From contig NZ_KQ947989.1 of the NCBI RefSeq assembly GCF_001513975.1, positions 186,001 through 250,000 of the forward strand: DNA of 64,000 bases. The letters run 5' to 3'. Of the stretch, positions 1 through 7,543 are shown piece after piece. The notes below the pieces were generated by a model. The model was not told where the DNA came from. It did not search any database and was given only the letters and a program-made list of their open reading frames with translations. Position numbers and translations under genes: made by a program. The first letter of the stretch is position 1. Every line of letters begins with the position of its first letter. The DNA is from Streptomyces curacoi (lineage in GTDB: Bacteria > Actinomycetota > Actinomycetes > Streptomycetales > Streptomycetaceae).

Positions 1-1
1 C

Positions 2-310
2 GACTGGGGCCTCGCGGCCCTCGTCACCGCGACCGCCGTGGTCGGCAGCCAGCTCGGCTGCCGCCTCACGGGGCGCATCCCGCAGGACGCGCTGCGCAGG
101 TCCTTCGGCTGGTTCGTCGCCGTCATGGGCGTCTTCGTCCTCGGCGGCCAGCTGCCCCCCGGCCTGCGCCACACACTGCTCACCAGCCCCTGGACCTGGG
201 CGTTCGGGGCCGCGGCGGGGATCGCGGTCAGCTGGTCCATGCTGCGCAGGACCGAACGGTCGACGCCGGGCCGCGCCGACGGCCCCGGCCCCCCGCGTAC
301 CCTCGAATGA
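2..310 (+). CDS. TauE/SafE-type sulfite/anion exporter, C-terminal part
   Basis: The reading frame is open from the window edge and ends at a TGA just before the next operator, so only the last 102 codons are present. The visible part has a small-residue helix ending in a glycine-rich GSQLG stretch, a short basic loop (GRIPQDALRR), a helix starting FGWFVAVMG, and a last hydrophobic segment followed by an Arg/Pro-rich tail. This order is typical of the end of TauE/SafE permeases, which export sulfite or organosulfur anions. It sits directly upstream of a CsoR/CstR-type repressor gene. The family call rests on pattern only, because the N-terminal half is missing. Confidence 0.6.
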   Translation, partial: DWGLAALVTATAVVGSQLGCRLTGRIPQDALRRSFGWFVAVMGVFVLGGQLPPGLRHTLLTSPWTWAFGAAAGIAVSWSMLRRTERSTPGRADGPGPPRTLE

Positions 311-349
311 TCATCAATGGTCGACGTCGCCCCGAACCGGGACGTACAG

Positions 350-363
350 TACCCCTAGGGGTA
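350..363. promoter_or_regulatory. CsoR/CstR-type operator palindrome
   Basis: TACCCCTAGGGGTA is a perfect 14-bp palindrome with C and G tracts flanked by TA, the form known for CsoR-family operators. It lies 17 bp upstream of the repressor start, where binding would block transcription of that gene. Autoregulation is inferred. Confidence 0.7.
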
Positions 364-380
364 TGTCCTGAGGAGTGATC

Positions 381-668
381 GTGGAACTGGAGCTCGAGGG
401 TGCGGACCTGAAGGCCGTACTGAACCGGCTGCGCCGGGCGCAGGGTCAGATCTCCGGTGTGATCCGGATGATCGAGGAGGGGCGCGACTGCGAGGACGTA
501 GTCACCCAGCTCGCCGCCGCCTCCCGTGCGCTCGACCGGGCCGGTTTCGCGATCATCGCGACCGGCTTGCAGCGGTGCGTGACGGACATCGAGTCCGGCC
601 GCAGGAACGGCGAGGACACGGAAGCCATGCGTGCCCGTCTGGAGAAGCTGTTCCTGTCCCTGGCATAG
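381..668 (+). CDS. CsoR/CstR-family metal- or persulfide-sensing repressor
   Basis: A 95-residue all-helical DUF156 repressor, the usual size for the family. I chose the GTG at 381 because AGGAG ends five bases before it; an in-frame GTG at 375 overlaps that site. Copper-sensing CsoR proteins carry a Cys-His-Cys ligand set. Here Cys37 (GRDCED) and Cys66 (LQRC) are present, but the residue four before the second Cys is Gly62 instead of His. Losing this His while keeping both Cys is the pattern of CstR-like persulfide sensors. With a putative sulfite/anion exporter upstream, a role in reactive-sulfur control is the best inference, though another metal cannot be excluded. The last codons overlap a 15-bp tandem repeat. 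Confidence 0.85.
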   Translation: MELELEGADLKAVLNRLRRAQGQISGVIRMIEEGRDCEDVVTQLAAASRALDRAGFAIIATGLQRCVTDIESGRRNGEDTEAMRARLEKLFLSLA

Positions 669-728
669 GCGTCCCTGGCACTGGCAGCCCTGGCATCGGC
701 GTCCCTGGCATTGGCGTCCCTGGCTAGG
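654..728. repeat. 15-bp tandem repeat across a stop codon
   Basis: Five units of about 15 bp resembling GCGTCCCTGGCATTG run from inside the last codons of the CsoR-family gene into the intergenic space. The unit length is a multiple of three, and the stop codon (TAG, 666-668) lies inside the first unit. Beyond it the frame stays open with Ala/Leu/Ser codons. Confidence 0.75.
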
Positions 729-817
729 ACCCGCCGGGGCGAGGCTCCGCCGAATCAGCCGAAGCTCCCCCCTGTGGCAGGCCCCGGGGTAGGTCGCCGA
801 CAGGGCCGCCTGCGCTC

Positions 818-910
818 ATGATGGAAGGAGAGTCCAGGGCTCTTCGAGTTCAGCGCGAGGACGTCCTCAAGCGGCTGAACCGGCTCCTTCAGTCCGCGGC
901 GCCGTCTTGA
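818..910 (+). CDS. possible 30-codon small ORF upstream of pfk
   Basis: Starts at the first of two adjacent ATG codons and ends 44 bases before the phosphofructokinase start. The predicted peptide is charged and could form an amphipathic helix (VLKRLNRLLQ). There is no convincing ribosome binding site for it and I recognise no family. It could be a leader peptide or chance. The rest of the 669-954 spacer shows only the end of the tandem repeat and no clear promoter. Confidence 0.2.
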   Translation: MMEGESRALRVQREDVLKRLNRLLQSAAPS

Positions 911-954
911 TCGGGCAGGACATGCCGCCACTCTCGCAGAAGAGGGAGGAAGCC

Positions 955-1980
955 ATGAAGGTCGCAGTGCTGACCGGCGGCGGTGACTGTCCCGGCCTCA
1001 ACGCCGTGATCCGCAGTGCCGTCCGCAAGGGCATCCAGGAGTACGCCTTCGACTTCGTCGGCCTGCGCGACGGCTGGCGCGGCGCGATCCAGGGGAAGGT
1101 CGTACCGCTGGACATCTCCAGTGTGCGGGGCATCCTGCCCCGCGGCGGAACCATCCTCGGCTCCTCCCGTACCAACCCGCTCAAACACGAGGACGGCGTG
1201 CGGCGCATCCAGGACACCCTCGCCACGCACGAGGTGGACGCGCTCATCGTGATCGGCGGCGAGGACACGCTCGGTGCGGCCACCGAACTGAGCCGACAGG
1301 GCATCCGCCTGGTCGGCGTGCCCAAGACCATCGACAACGACGTGGCCGGCACCGACTGCACCTTCGGCTTCGACACGGCCGTGGGCATCGCGACGGAGGC
1401 CATCGACCGTCTCCACACCACGGCCGAGTCGCACATGCGCACCCTGGTGGTGGAGGTGATGGGCCGACACTCCGGCTGGATCGCCCTGCGCGCCGGCGTC
1501 GCGGGCGGCGCCAACGTGATCCTCATCCCTGAGCGGCCGTTCGACATCGACCAGGTCTGCGCGTGGGTGAAGAGCCGATTCAGGATCAACTACGCGCCGA
1601 TCGTCGTCGCCGCCGAGGGAGCCGTGCCCAAGGAAGGGCAGATGATCCTCAAGGACCGGTCGGTGGACGAGTACGGCCATGTCCGGCTGTCCGGCATCGG
1701 CGAGTGGCTGGCTCGGGAGATCTCGGAACGCACCGGCACGGACGCCCGCACGACGGTGCTCGGTCATATCCAGCGCGGCGGCACGCCGAGCTCCTTCGAC
1801 AGGTGGCTGGCCACGCGCTTCGGGCTGCACGCCGTCGACGCCGTCAAGGACGGTGACTTCGGCAAGATGGTGGCCCTGCGGAGCACCGACATCGTCCGTG
1901 TGCCCCTCGCCGACTCGACGAGCACGACCAAGCGGGTCGATCCCGCGCTGTACGACGAGTTCGAGGTGTTCTTCGGCTGA
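955..1980 (+). CDS. pfkA: 6-phosphofructokinase, PPi-type active-site residues
   Basis: A full-length 341-residue PfkA-family enzyme that phosphorylates fructose 6-phosphate in glycolysis. The ATG at 955 follows GAGGGAGG and gives the canonical start MKVAVLTGGGDCPGLN. The substrate motif PKTIDND and the later MGRHSGWIA block are intact. Two residues decide the phosphoryl donor in this family. In ATP enzymes of the E. coli kind they are Gly104 and Gly124; pyrophosphate-dependent enzymes, such as the Amycolatopsis one, have Asp104 and Lys124. Here residue 104 is Asp (GGEDT) and residue 124 is Lys, so the protein is probably a reversible PPi-dependent phosphofructotransferase. It is convergent with a universal stress protein gene. 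Confidence 0.93.
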   Translation: MKVAVLTGGGDCPGLNAVIRSAVRKGIQEYAFDFVGLRDGWRGAIQGKVVPLDISSVRGILPRGGTILGSSRTNPLKHEDGVRRIQDTLATHEVDALIVIGGEDTLGAATELSRQGIRLVGVPKTIDNDVAGTDCTFGFDTAVGIATEAIDRLHTTAESHMRTLVVEVMGRHSGWIALRAGVAGGANVILIPERPFDIDQVCAWVKSRFRINYAPIVVAAEGAVPKEGQMILKDRSVDEYGHVRLSGIGEWLAREISERTGTDARTTVLGHIQRGGTPSSFDRWLATRFGLHAVDAVKDGDFGKMVALRSTDIVRVPLADSTSTTKRVDPALYDEFEVFFG

Positions 1981-2010
1981 CCCTCGCCGCGGTCAGCCGT
2001 CATGCCGCGG

Positions 2011-2910
2011 TCAGCCGTCATGCGGTACGACCGCCACCGGGCAGCGGGCGTGGTGCAGCACGGCGTGGGTCACCGGTCCCAACCGGCCCTCGGCCGCCCG
2101 GGGGTCGGTGCGGCGGCCCACGACCAGCAGGTCCGCTCCCGGGGACGTGTGCAGCAGTGCCTGCGCGGCGTGGAGCAGGAGGACATCGGTGCCGACCGTC
2201 ACCTCCGGGTACTTCTCCCGCCACGCCCGCATCGCGTCGGAGAGCCGCAGGACCTCCTGGTCCTCCCAGGTGGCGCGGTCCTCCTCGGTCACGAACAGCG
2301 TCCGGGGAGACACGGCCTCGGCGGGCAGAGCCCAGGCCTGAACCGCCCGCAGACGCGCCCCGCGCGCCTGGGCGGCCGCGAACGCGAAGTCCGCCACCTC
2401 GCCGACCGGACGGTGTGCGTCGAAACCCACCACGACCTGGGCCGGACCGCGGGTCGTCCACGCCCGGTCCCCGAACCCCCCGGCCGGCGGTTCGGGCACG
2501 AGGACGACGGGGCAGGGGGCTGCCGCCGCCGAGCGAAGGGCCACCGAACCGACCGCGAGCCCGTCGAAGCCGCCCGAGCCTCGCGCACCGACCACGAGGA
2601 GCCCGGCGCCGCGCGCCGCGGCGAGGAGCGCGGTGGCCGGGGCCGCGTCGGCCTGCTCGCCCCGCACCTGGAGGTCCGGGTGGCGGGCGCCGAGGTCGGC
2701 GATCGCACGCTGGACGATGTGGTCACCGACCTGGCGCAGCGTCTCCAGGGCCGTAGCCGGGACGACGTCACCCGGGTCGCCCGGAAGCGGCGGGGAGACA
2801 TGCAGCAGCCGCAGCGGAACGCCACGCAGCACCGCTTCCCGCGCGGCCCAGGCGGCGGCGACCAGGCTCCGCTCGGACCCGTCGACACCCGCCAGCACCG
2901 GGTGACTCAT
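2011..2910 (-). CDS. tandem-domain universal stress protein
   Basis: 299 residues with two UspA domains. The first starts at the N-terminus (VLAGVDGSERS) and ends in a nucleotide-binding loop, VVGARGSGGFDGLAVGSVA. The second starts near residue 153 (VVVGFDAHRP) and has VVGRRTDPRAAEGRLGPVT. The G-x2-G-x9-G-S/T pattern predicts ATP binding. Such proteins support survival in hypoxia or stationary phase in actinobacteria. I chose the ATG at 2910 because GGAGGG precedes it; an upstream in-frame extension has no family residues. It is convergent with the phosphofructokinase gene, 30 bp apart, and that gap contains a short direct repeat including its stop codon. Confidence 0.9.
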   Translation of the reverse strand: MSHPVLAGVDGSERSLVAAAWAAREAVLRGVPLRLLHVSPPLPGDPGDVVPATALETLRQVGDHIVQRAIADLGARHPDLQVRGEQADAAPATALLAAARGAGLLVVGARGSGGFDGLAVGSVALRSAAAAPCPVVLVPEPPAGGFGDRAWTTRGPAQVVVGFDAHRPVGEVADFAFAAAQARGARLRAVQAWALPAEAVSPRTLFVTEEDRATWEDQEVLRLSDAMRAWREKYPEVTVGTDVLLLHAAQALLHTSPGADLLVVGRRTDPRAAEGRLGPVTHAVLHHARCPVAVVPHDG

Positions 2911-2976
2911 CGCGCCCTCCTTCGCCGACCGTGCACTTCCGCAGGAGCGCCACGCGTGCCTTTCGCCGCTTCTTCC

Positions 2977-3014
2977 ACTGTTCCACGGTGGGCGCACTGT
3001 TCCACGGTGGGCGC
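2977..3014. repeat. 19-bp tandem duplication
   Basis: ACTGTTCCACGGTGGGCGC occurs twice back to back, in the spacer between the universal stress protein start and the end of the lysR gene. It is placed where the stress gene promoter should be, so it may hold duplicated regulatory sequence. Confidence 0.7.
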
Positions 3015-3036
3015 CGGACCGGCCGAACCGCGGAGG

Positions 3037-3891
3037 TCAGTCGCCCCGGTACAGGGCGGTGAGCAGTTCGATCGCCGCCTGGGCGGCGGGATGCGGGTCG
3101 TCGCGCCACCAGGCCAGCCGTACGGCGATGGGTTCCGCGTCCCGCACCGGCCGGTAGACCACGCCGGGCCGCGGGTACTGGTGGGCGGTGGCCTCGGCGG
3201 TGACCCCGATGCAGCGGCCCGTGGAGATCACGGTCAGCCAGTCGTCGACGTCGTGCGTCGCCTCGGTCGCCGGGCGGGAGTCCGGCGGCCACAGATCGGT
3301 GGTCGTGGTGCCGGTACGGCGGTCGACGAGCAGGGTACGGGCGCTGAGGTCGGCCAGCCGGACCGAGCGGCGCCGGGCCAGCGGATCGTCCGCGGCCACG
3401 GCGCACAGCCGCCGCTCCAGTCCGACGATGGCGGAGTCGAAGCGGCGGTCGTCCACCGGCCGGCGTACGACGGACAGCTCGCAGGCTCCCTCCGCGAGGC
3501 CCGCGGTCGCGGAGTTGACGCGGACGAGTTGCAGGTCGGTCCCGGGATGGGCGGCGGTCCAGCGGCGCTGGAAGGCCGGGGTGTGCCGGCCGAGCGCCGC
3601 CCAGGCGTAGCCCATCCGCAGCCGGGCCGCTCCGGACGTAGCCTCCCGGACCAGGTCGTCGACCTCGCCGAGCACCCGACGGGCGTGCGCCAGGACGCGC
3701 AGCCCGGTGCCCGTCGGGGTCACCTCGCGGGAGGTCCGGCGCAACAGCCGTACGCCCAGGGCGCGTTCGAGCGAGGCGAGCGAGCGGGACACGGCGGCCT
3801 GGGAGACGCCGAGGGCGATCGCGGCGTCGGTGAAACTGCCCTCGTCGACGATCGCGACCAGACAGCGCAACTGCCTCAACTCCACATCCAT
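3037..3891 (-). CDS. LysR-family transcriptional regulator
   Basis: 284 residues. The N-terminal helix-turn-helix is clear (LRCLVAIVDEGSFTDAA, then VSQAAVSRSLASLE) and is followed by a substrate-binding effector domain (residues about 90-284). The ATG at 3891 gives the standard LysR start MDVELRQLR; a longer form from an upstream start is possible but less likely. It is divergent from an EamA transporter gene with only 68 bp between them, the usual arrangement for a LysR protein that controls its neighbour. The effector is unknown. Confidence 0.92.
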   Translation of the reverse strand: MDVELRQLRCLVAIVDEGSFTDAAIALGVSQAAVSRSLASLERALGVRLLRRTSREVTPTGTGLRVLAHARRVLGEVDDLVREATSGAARLRMGYAWAALGRHTPAFQRRWTAAHPGTDLQLVRVNSATAGLAEGACELSVVRRPVDDRRFDSAIVGLERRLCAVAADDPLARRRSVRLADLSARTLLVDRRTGTTTTDLWPPDSRPATEATHDVDDWLTVISTGRCIGVTAEATAHQYPRPGVVYRPVRDAEPIAVRLAWWRDDPHPAAQAAIELLTALYRGD

Positions 3892-3924
3892 GAGCCAAGC
3901 GTATAGATGGCCCGTCGGCTGCAT

Positions 3925-3934
3925 TTTGCGCAAA
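3925..3934. promoter_or_regulatory. palindrome in the lysR/eamA divergent promoter
   Basis: TTTGCGCAAA is a perfect palindrome, flanked by AT-rich bases that continue the symmetry imperfectly. It lies in the 68-bp space between two divergent starts and is a candidate LysR binding site. Confidence 0.5.
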
Positions 3935-3959
3935 GATCGAGGGGCCGCACGATCAGCGC

Positions 3960-4907
3960 ATGCGCGACCGAACCGCAGCCGCACCCACACCCGCACCCGC
4001 ACCGACCCCTGCCCCTGCCCCTGGTGCCCCCGCCTCCGTACCCGGAGCCCCGTCGCCGCGGGCCCCGAAGCCGGCCGGCGCGGGCCTCGCCGGTGTGGCC
4101 GCGATGATCGGCAGTGGCCTGTCCAACCAGACCGGTGCCGCGATCGGCTCCCTCGCCTTCCCCGTCCTCGGCCCGGTCGGGGTCGTCGCGGTACGCCAGT
4201 ACGTCGCCGCCCTCGTCCTGCTGACCGTGGGTCGGCCCCGGCTGCGGACGTTCACGTGGGGTCAGTGGTGGCCGGTGGCCTTGCTGGCCGTGGTGTTCGG
4301 CACCATGAACCTGTCGCTGTACAGCGCCGTCGAGCGGCTGGGGCTGGGCCTGGCGGTGACCCTGGAGTTCCTGGGGCCGCTCACCCTCGCCCTGGCCACC
4401 TCGCGCCGGCGCACGGACGCGTGCTGCGCGGTGATCGCCGCGGCGGGCGTCGTCGTCCTGATGCGGCCCCAGCCCTCCGCCGACTACCCGGGCATGGCCC
4501 TGGGCCTCCTGGCCGCCGCCTGCTGGGCGTCGTACATCCTGCTCAACCGCACGGTCGGCCGACGTATCCCCGGAGCCCAGGGCGCGGCGGCCGCCGCCGG
4601 GCTGTCCGCCCTGATGTTTCTGCCGATCGGCCTCGCCGTGGCTGTCCGGCACCCTCCGACGGCGGGCGCGCTCGGCTGTGCGATCGCCGCCGGCGTCCTC
4701 TCCTCGGCCGTCCCTTACCTGGCGGACCTGTTCACCCTGCGCCATGTACCGGCCCGGGCCTTCGGCCTGTTCATGAGCGTCAACCCGGTCCTGGCCGCCC
4801 TGGTCGGCTGGATCGGCCTCGGCCAGGGGCTCGGCCCGACGGAGTGGGCGAGCATCGGGGCCATCGTCGCCGCCAACGCGCTGAGCATTCTCACGTCACG
4901 GAGCTGA
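3960..4907 (+). CDS. EamA/RhtA-type drug/metabolite transporter
   Basis: 315 residues with ten predicted membrane segments in two EamA repeats, as in the RhtA threonine/homoserine exporters. Typical family stretches are GPVGVVAVRQYVAAL, SLYSAVERLGLGLAVTLEFLG and VPARAFGLFMSVNPVLAALV. It probably exports an amino acid or another small metabolite across the cell membrane. The first 40 residues are a low-complexity Ala/Pro repeat coded by a hexamer-like GC repeat and are probably not structured. The gene is divergent from the LysR gene, which is its likely regulator. Confidence 0.88.
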   Translation: MRDRTAAAPTPAPAPTPAPAPGAPASVPGAPSPRAPKPAGAGLAGVAAMIGSGLSNQTGAAIGSLAFPVLGPVGVVAVRQYVAALVLLTVGRPRLRTFTWGQWWPVALLAVVFGTMNLSLYSAVERLGLGLAVTLEFLGPLTLALATSRRRTDACCAVIAAAGVVVLMRPQPSADYPGMALGLLAAACWASYILLNRTVGRRIPGAQGAAAAAGLSALMFLPIGLAVAVRHPPTAGALGCAIAAGVLSSAVPYLADLFTLRHVPARAFGLFMSVNPVLAALVGWIGLGQGLGPTEWASIGAIVAANALSILTSRS

Positions 4908-5314
4908 TGGCGGGTCATACGGCGGGTACGGCACCGCGGAAGTCACGCCCGCGCTGCCGTACTCCGCGAGCCGGGCCGGCCCGCCCCGTTCAGTGAGTCT
5001 TCGCCATCTTCGAACATGAAGGTCGCAGGCTCTGGCGTGGCGCTCGCTCGGGATACTCATGCTGATCTCGGGCGGGGGTCTGTGGTCTTGATCATCCGTC
5101 ATGTCATCGCTCTCAAGGCCGTCACATTTGGGTCATAGAACCCAACCCGGCCAGCCGGGTTGTCAATGTCAAACAGCCGCTCGCGGCGGCGCGGGCCGAA
5201 GGGCACATCGACCCCCAGCGTCATCTCCCGGTGCGGTACGCTCTCGCGGCCCACGGCCGGCGACGGCGTCCGCGAGGGTCGCAGCCAGGTCTCCGTCGTA
5301 TGTAGTGTGCGGAA
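4908..5314. other. 407-bp spacer with a possible gene remnant
   Basis: No complete gene is visible. On the minus strand, 5099-5227 keeps a protein-like stretch (VDVPFGPRRRERLFDID, then NPAGRVGFYDPN) ending at a stop codon. It could be the tail of a decayed gene, since the frame upstream of it is the antisense of dinB. A 7-bp hairpin (5144-5161, AACCCGG/CCGGGTT, 4-nt loop) lies inside the same stretch without a T tract. I cannot name the family. Confidence 0.3.
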
Positions 5315-5884
5315 ATGACAAGAAGCGAGCGGCTCGCGGACCAGTTGGACCGGCACTGGCACAAGAACCTGCGGCCGCGGCTGCACGGTCTTGCCGATGA
5401 GGAGTACTTCTGGGAGCCGGTGCGCGGCTGCTGGAGCATCCGCCCACGTGGCACGTCGGCCGCACCGATGTCGGCAGGTTCGGGGGAATGGACGATGGAC
5501 TCCGCGTCTCCTGACCCGGCGCCGGCGCCGGCGCCGGTGACCACGATTGCCTGGCGGCTGGCGCACATCATCGTCTCCTGCCTGGGCTATCGGGTCGGAT
5601 GGCACTTCGGCGGCCAGGACGTCGACTCCCGGACATTCGCCTACGCGGGGACCGCTGACGAGGCGCTGAAACAGCTCGATGAGATGTACGGGAGATGGAA
5701 CGCGGGGGTCCGCGAACTCTCGGACGCCGACCTGGAGAATCCGCCCACGGTGGGTCCCGAGCGGTTTCCCATGGAGGGCATCGTCCTGCACGTCAACAGG
5801 GAGCTGATCCATCACGGCGCCGAGATTTCCCTGCTGCGCGACCTCTACCGATGGCAGGACGGAGCCGTACCGCGCCGAATATGA
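5315..5884 (+). CDS. DinB-family (DUF664-like) protein
   Basis: 189 residues with the order of DinB/YfiT four-helix proteins: an N-terminal helix with the WSIRP segment, TTIAWRLAHI with the first conserved His, and a C-terminal HVNRELIHHGAEISLLRDLY helix with the other His residues. Members bind a metal and several act as thiol-dependent transferases in actinobacteria. The substrate cannot be predicted. A linker between the first two motifs holds an Ala/Pro run coded by a pure CCGGCG hexamer repeat (about 5517-5538), probably a local expansion. The gene is convergent with the MFS exporter. Confidence 0.82.
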   Translation: MTRSERLADQLDRHWHKNLRPRLHGLADEEYFWEPVRGCWSIRPRGTSAAPMSAGSGEWTMDSASPDPAPAPAPVTTIAWRLAHIIVSCLGYRVGWHFGGQDVDSRTFAYAGTADEALKQLDEMYGRWNAGVRELSDADLENPPTVGPERFPMEGIVLHVNRELIHHGAEISLLRDLYRWQDGAVPRRI

Positions 5885-5885
5885 C

Positions 5886-5916
5886 TTTCCGGTAACCGGC
5901 GATCGAGCTTCGGAAA
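5886..5916. terminator. weak hairpin between convergent genes
   Basis: TTTCCG and CGGAAA form a 6-bp stem around a loop that itself contains CCGGTAACCGG. It starts two bases after the dinB stop codon and could serve as a bidirectional terminator. There is no strong T tract, so confidence is low. Confidence 0.3.
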
Positions 5917-5953
5917 CTTTCATGGACTCCGTGACGCTCCGTGGCTGCGAGCT

Positions 5954-7387
5954 TCAGTGCACGTGGGGTCCGCCGGTCAGTTGCGGCCTGCCGCGCGGGA
6001 CCAGCCCGACGGCCACGGCCGCGCTGACCCCGGCCGCCACCGCGCACACGGTGAAGGCGTCGGTGAAGCCGCCGACCGTGCCGCGCTCGAAGCCGGAGGC
6101 GGCGACGGTGGAGACGACCGCCACGCCGATCGAACCGCCCACCTCGTGGAAGGTGTTGACGACACCGGACGCCAGCCCCGCCTCCCGGTGCCCGACCATG
6201 GCGAGCGCCGTGGTGGTGGCGGTGACGAAGGCCGCGCCGAGGCCGAGTGAGGCGACCACGAAGCCCGGCAGGAGGCCGCCGTACACACTGCCGGTGTCGG
6301 ACAGCCGGGTCAGCGGCACGGTTCCGGCGGCGGCCACCGCCATCGCGGCGACGGCCGTCGTACGGCTCCCGACGGTGCCGACCAGCCGGGAGCCCAGGTG
6401 GGCACCGACGCCGGTGGCGACGGCCACGGGCAGGAACACCAACCCGGTCTTCAAGGGGCTGAAGCCACGGATGTGCTGGAGGTAGGCCGAGCCGAGGAAG
6501 AAGTGGGCGATCAGCAGCGCGGTCGCCACCAGCATCAGGAACGCTCCGGCGAGCACCGGACGCCGGGTGAACATGCGCAGGTCCATCAGCGGGGCCCGGC
6601 TCGCCCGCTCGACCAGGGCGAACAGTGCGTAGGCCACGACCGCGCCGGCCAGCGACGCCAGCGTGGCGGGATCCGCCCACCCGGAGTCGCCCGCCGCCAC
6701 GAGCCCGTAGATCAGCGCGCCGGTGCCCGCGGTCACCAGCAGCGCACCGGGCACGTCGAGCCGGGCGGGCCGAGGCGCGCGGGCCGCCACGAACGCCGGG
6801 ACGGCGGCGAGGACGAGGAGACCGACCGGCACGTTGACGTAGAAGACCCACTGCCAGCCGGGCCCGTCGGTGAGCGCGCCGCCGATCAGCACCCCGGCCG
6901 CGGCGCCGGACCCGCCGATCGCCGCCCACACGCCGAGTGCCTTGGTGCGCTCCTGGCCGTGGAAGGTGGTCGTGACGATCGACAGCGCGGCGGGCGAAAG
7001 CAGGGCGGCGGCGACGCCCTGGGCGATACGTCCGCCCAGCAGGGCCGGGGCGCCGGCGGCCAGGCCGGCGACCAGCGACGCGGCGGTGAACAGGGACAGT
7101 CCGGCGAGCAGGGTGCGGCGCGCTCCGAGGGCGTCGGCGAGGCGCCCGCCGAGGAGCATGAGGCCGCCGAAGCAGAGGGTGTACGCGGTGACGACCCAGG
7201 TCAGGGTCGCGCGGCCGAGGTCGAGGTCGGCGGCCATGTCGGGCAGGGCGACGTTCACCACGGTGACATCGAGGATCAGCATGAACTGGGCGAGGCAGAC
7301 CAGCGCCAGCGCCGCCCAGCGGCGGGGGTCGGGGCGCTGGTGATGGTGCTCCGGCGCAGGGGCCGGGTGGGTTTCCGGGTGGGTCAC
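5954..7387 (-). CDS. MFS drug exporter, DHA2 (EmrB/QacA) family
   Basis: 477 residues with about 14 membrane helices. The MFS signatures are clear: LDVTVVNVALPDM in helix 1, GGRLADALGARR in the loop 2-3 motif, and GPGWQWVFYVNVPVG before helix 6, which is characteristic of the 14-helix DHA2 antiporters. It would export toxic organic compounds by proton exchange. The N-terminus is His/Pro-rich. It is divergent from a TetR gene, and two operator-like palindromes sit between them, so this is a standard inducible efflux unit. Confidence 0.93.
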   Translation of the reverse strand: MTHPETHPAPAPEHHHQRPDPRRWAALALVCLAQFMLILDVTVVNVALPDMAADLDLGRATLTWVVTAYTLCFGGLMLLGGRLADALGARRTLLAGLSLFTAASLVAGLAAGAPALLGGRIAQGVAAALLSPAALSIVTTTFHGQERTKALGVWAAIGGSGAAAGVLIGGALTDGPGWQWVFYVNVPVGLLVLAAVPAFVAARAPRPARLDVPGALLVTAGTGALIYGLVAAGDSGWADPATLASLAGAVVAYALFALVERASRAPLMDLRMFTRRPVLAGAFLMLVATALLIAHFFLGSAYLQHIRGFSPLKTGLVFLPVAVATGVGAHLGSRLVGTVGSRTTAVAAMAVAAAGTVPLTRLSDTGSVYGGLLPGFVVASLGLGAAFVTATTTALAMVGHREAGLASGVVNTFHEVGGSIGVAVVSTVAASGFERGTVGGFTDAFTVCAVAAGVSAAVAVGLVPRGRPQLTGGPHVH

Positions 7388-7478
7388 GGCGAGTCCTTAG
7401 GGGTGAGGGGCGGGGCGGGAGTCCGCTGGGCGGGACGAGTGGATGAGGGCTGGGTGCACTGTCACCTGGCCACGCATT

Positions 7479-7499
7479 TGAACTGCACTGTGCAGTTCA
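7479..7499. promoter_or_regulatory. TetR operator 1, perfect 21-bp inverted repeat
   Basis: TGAACTGCAC and GTGCAGTTCA are exact inverted copies around a single central T. The repeat lies between the divergent tetR and MFS genes. Confidence 0.8.
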
Positions 7500-7501
7500 T
7501 C

Positions 7502-7522
7502 TGAACTCAACTGTACAGTTCA
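7502..7522. promoter_or_regulatory. TetR operator 2, near-perfect inverted repeat
   Basis: TGAACTCAAC-T-GTACAGTTCA repeats operator 1, with 8 of 10 half-site positions symmetric. Its centre lies 23 bp from that of operator 1, about two helical turns. A TAGGCT element at 7532-7537 follows closely, so binding here would block tetR transcription. Confidence 0.75.
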
Positions 7523-7543
7523 GGTCCCTGCTAGGCTCTCCCC

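Noticed and set aside
654..728. CRISPR-like array
   Set aside because: Units are contiguous with no spacers of unique sequence, so it is a simple tandem repeat. The same holds for the other repeats in the window.
2002..3906. Very long open frame on the plus strand opposite the stress-protein and lysR genes
   Set aside because: It is the mirror of two well-supported minus-strand genes; the predicted protein is Arg/Gly/Pro-rich without any family motif, as expected for antisense of GC-rich coding DNA.
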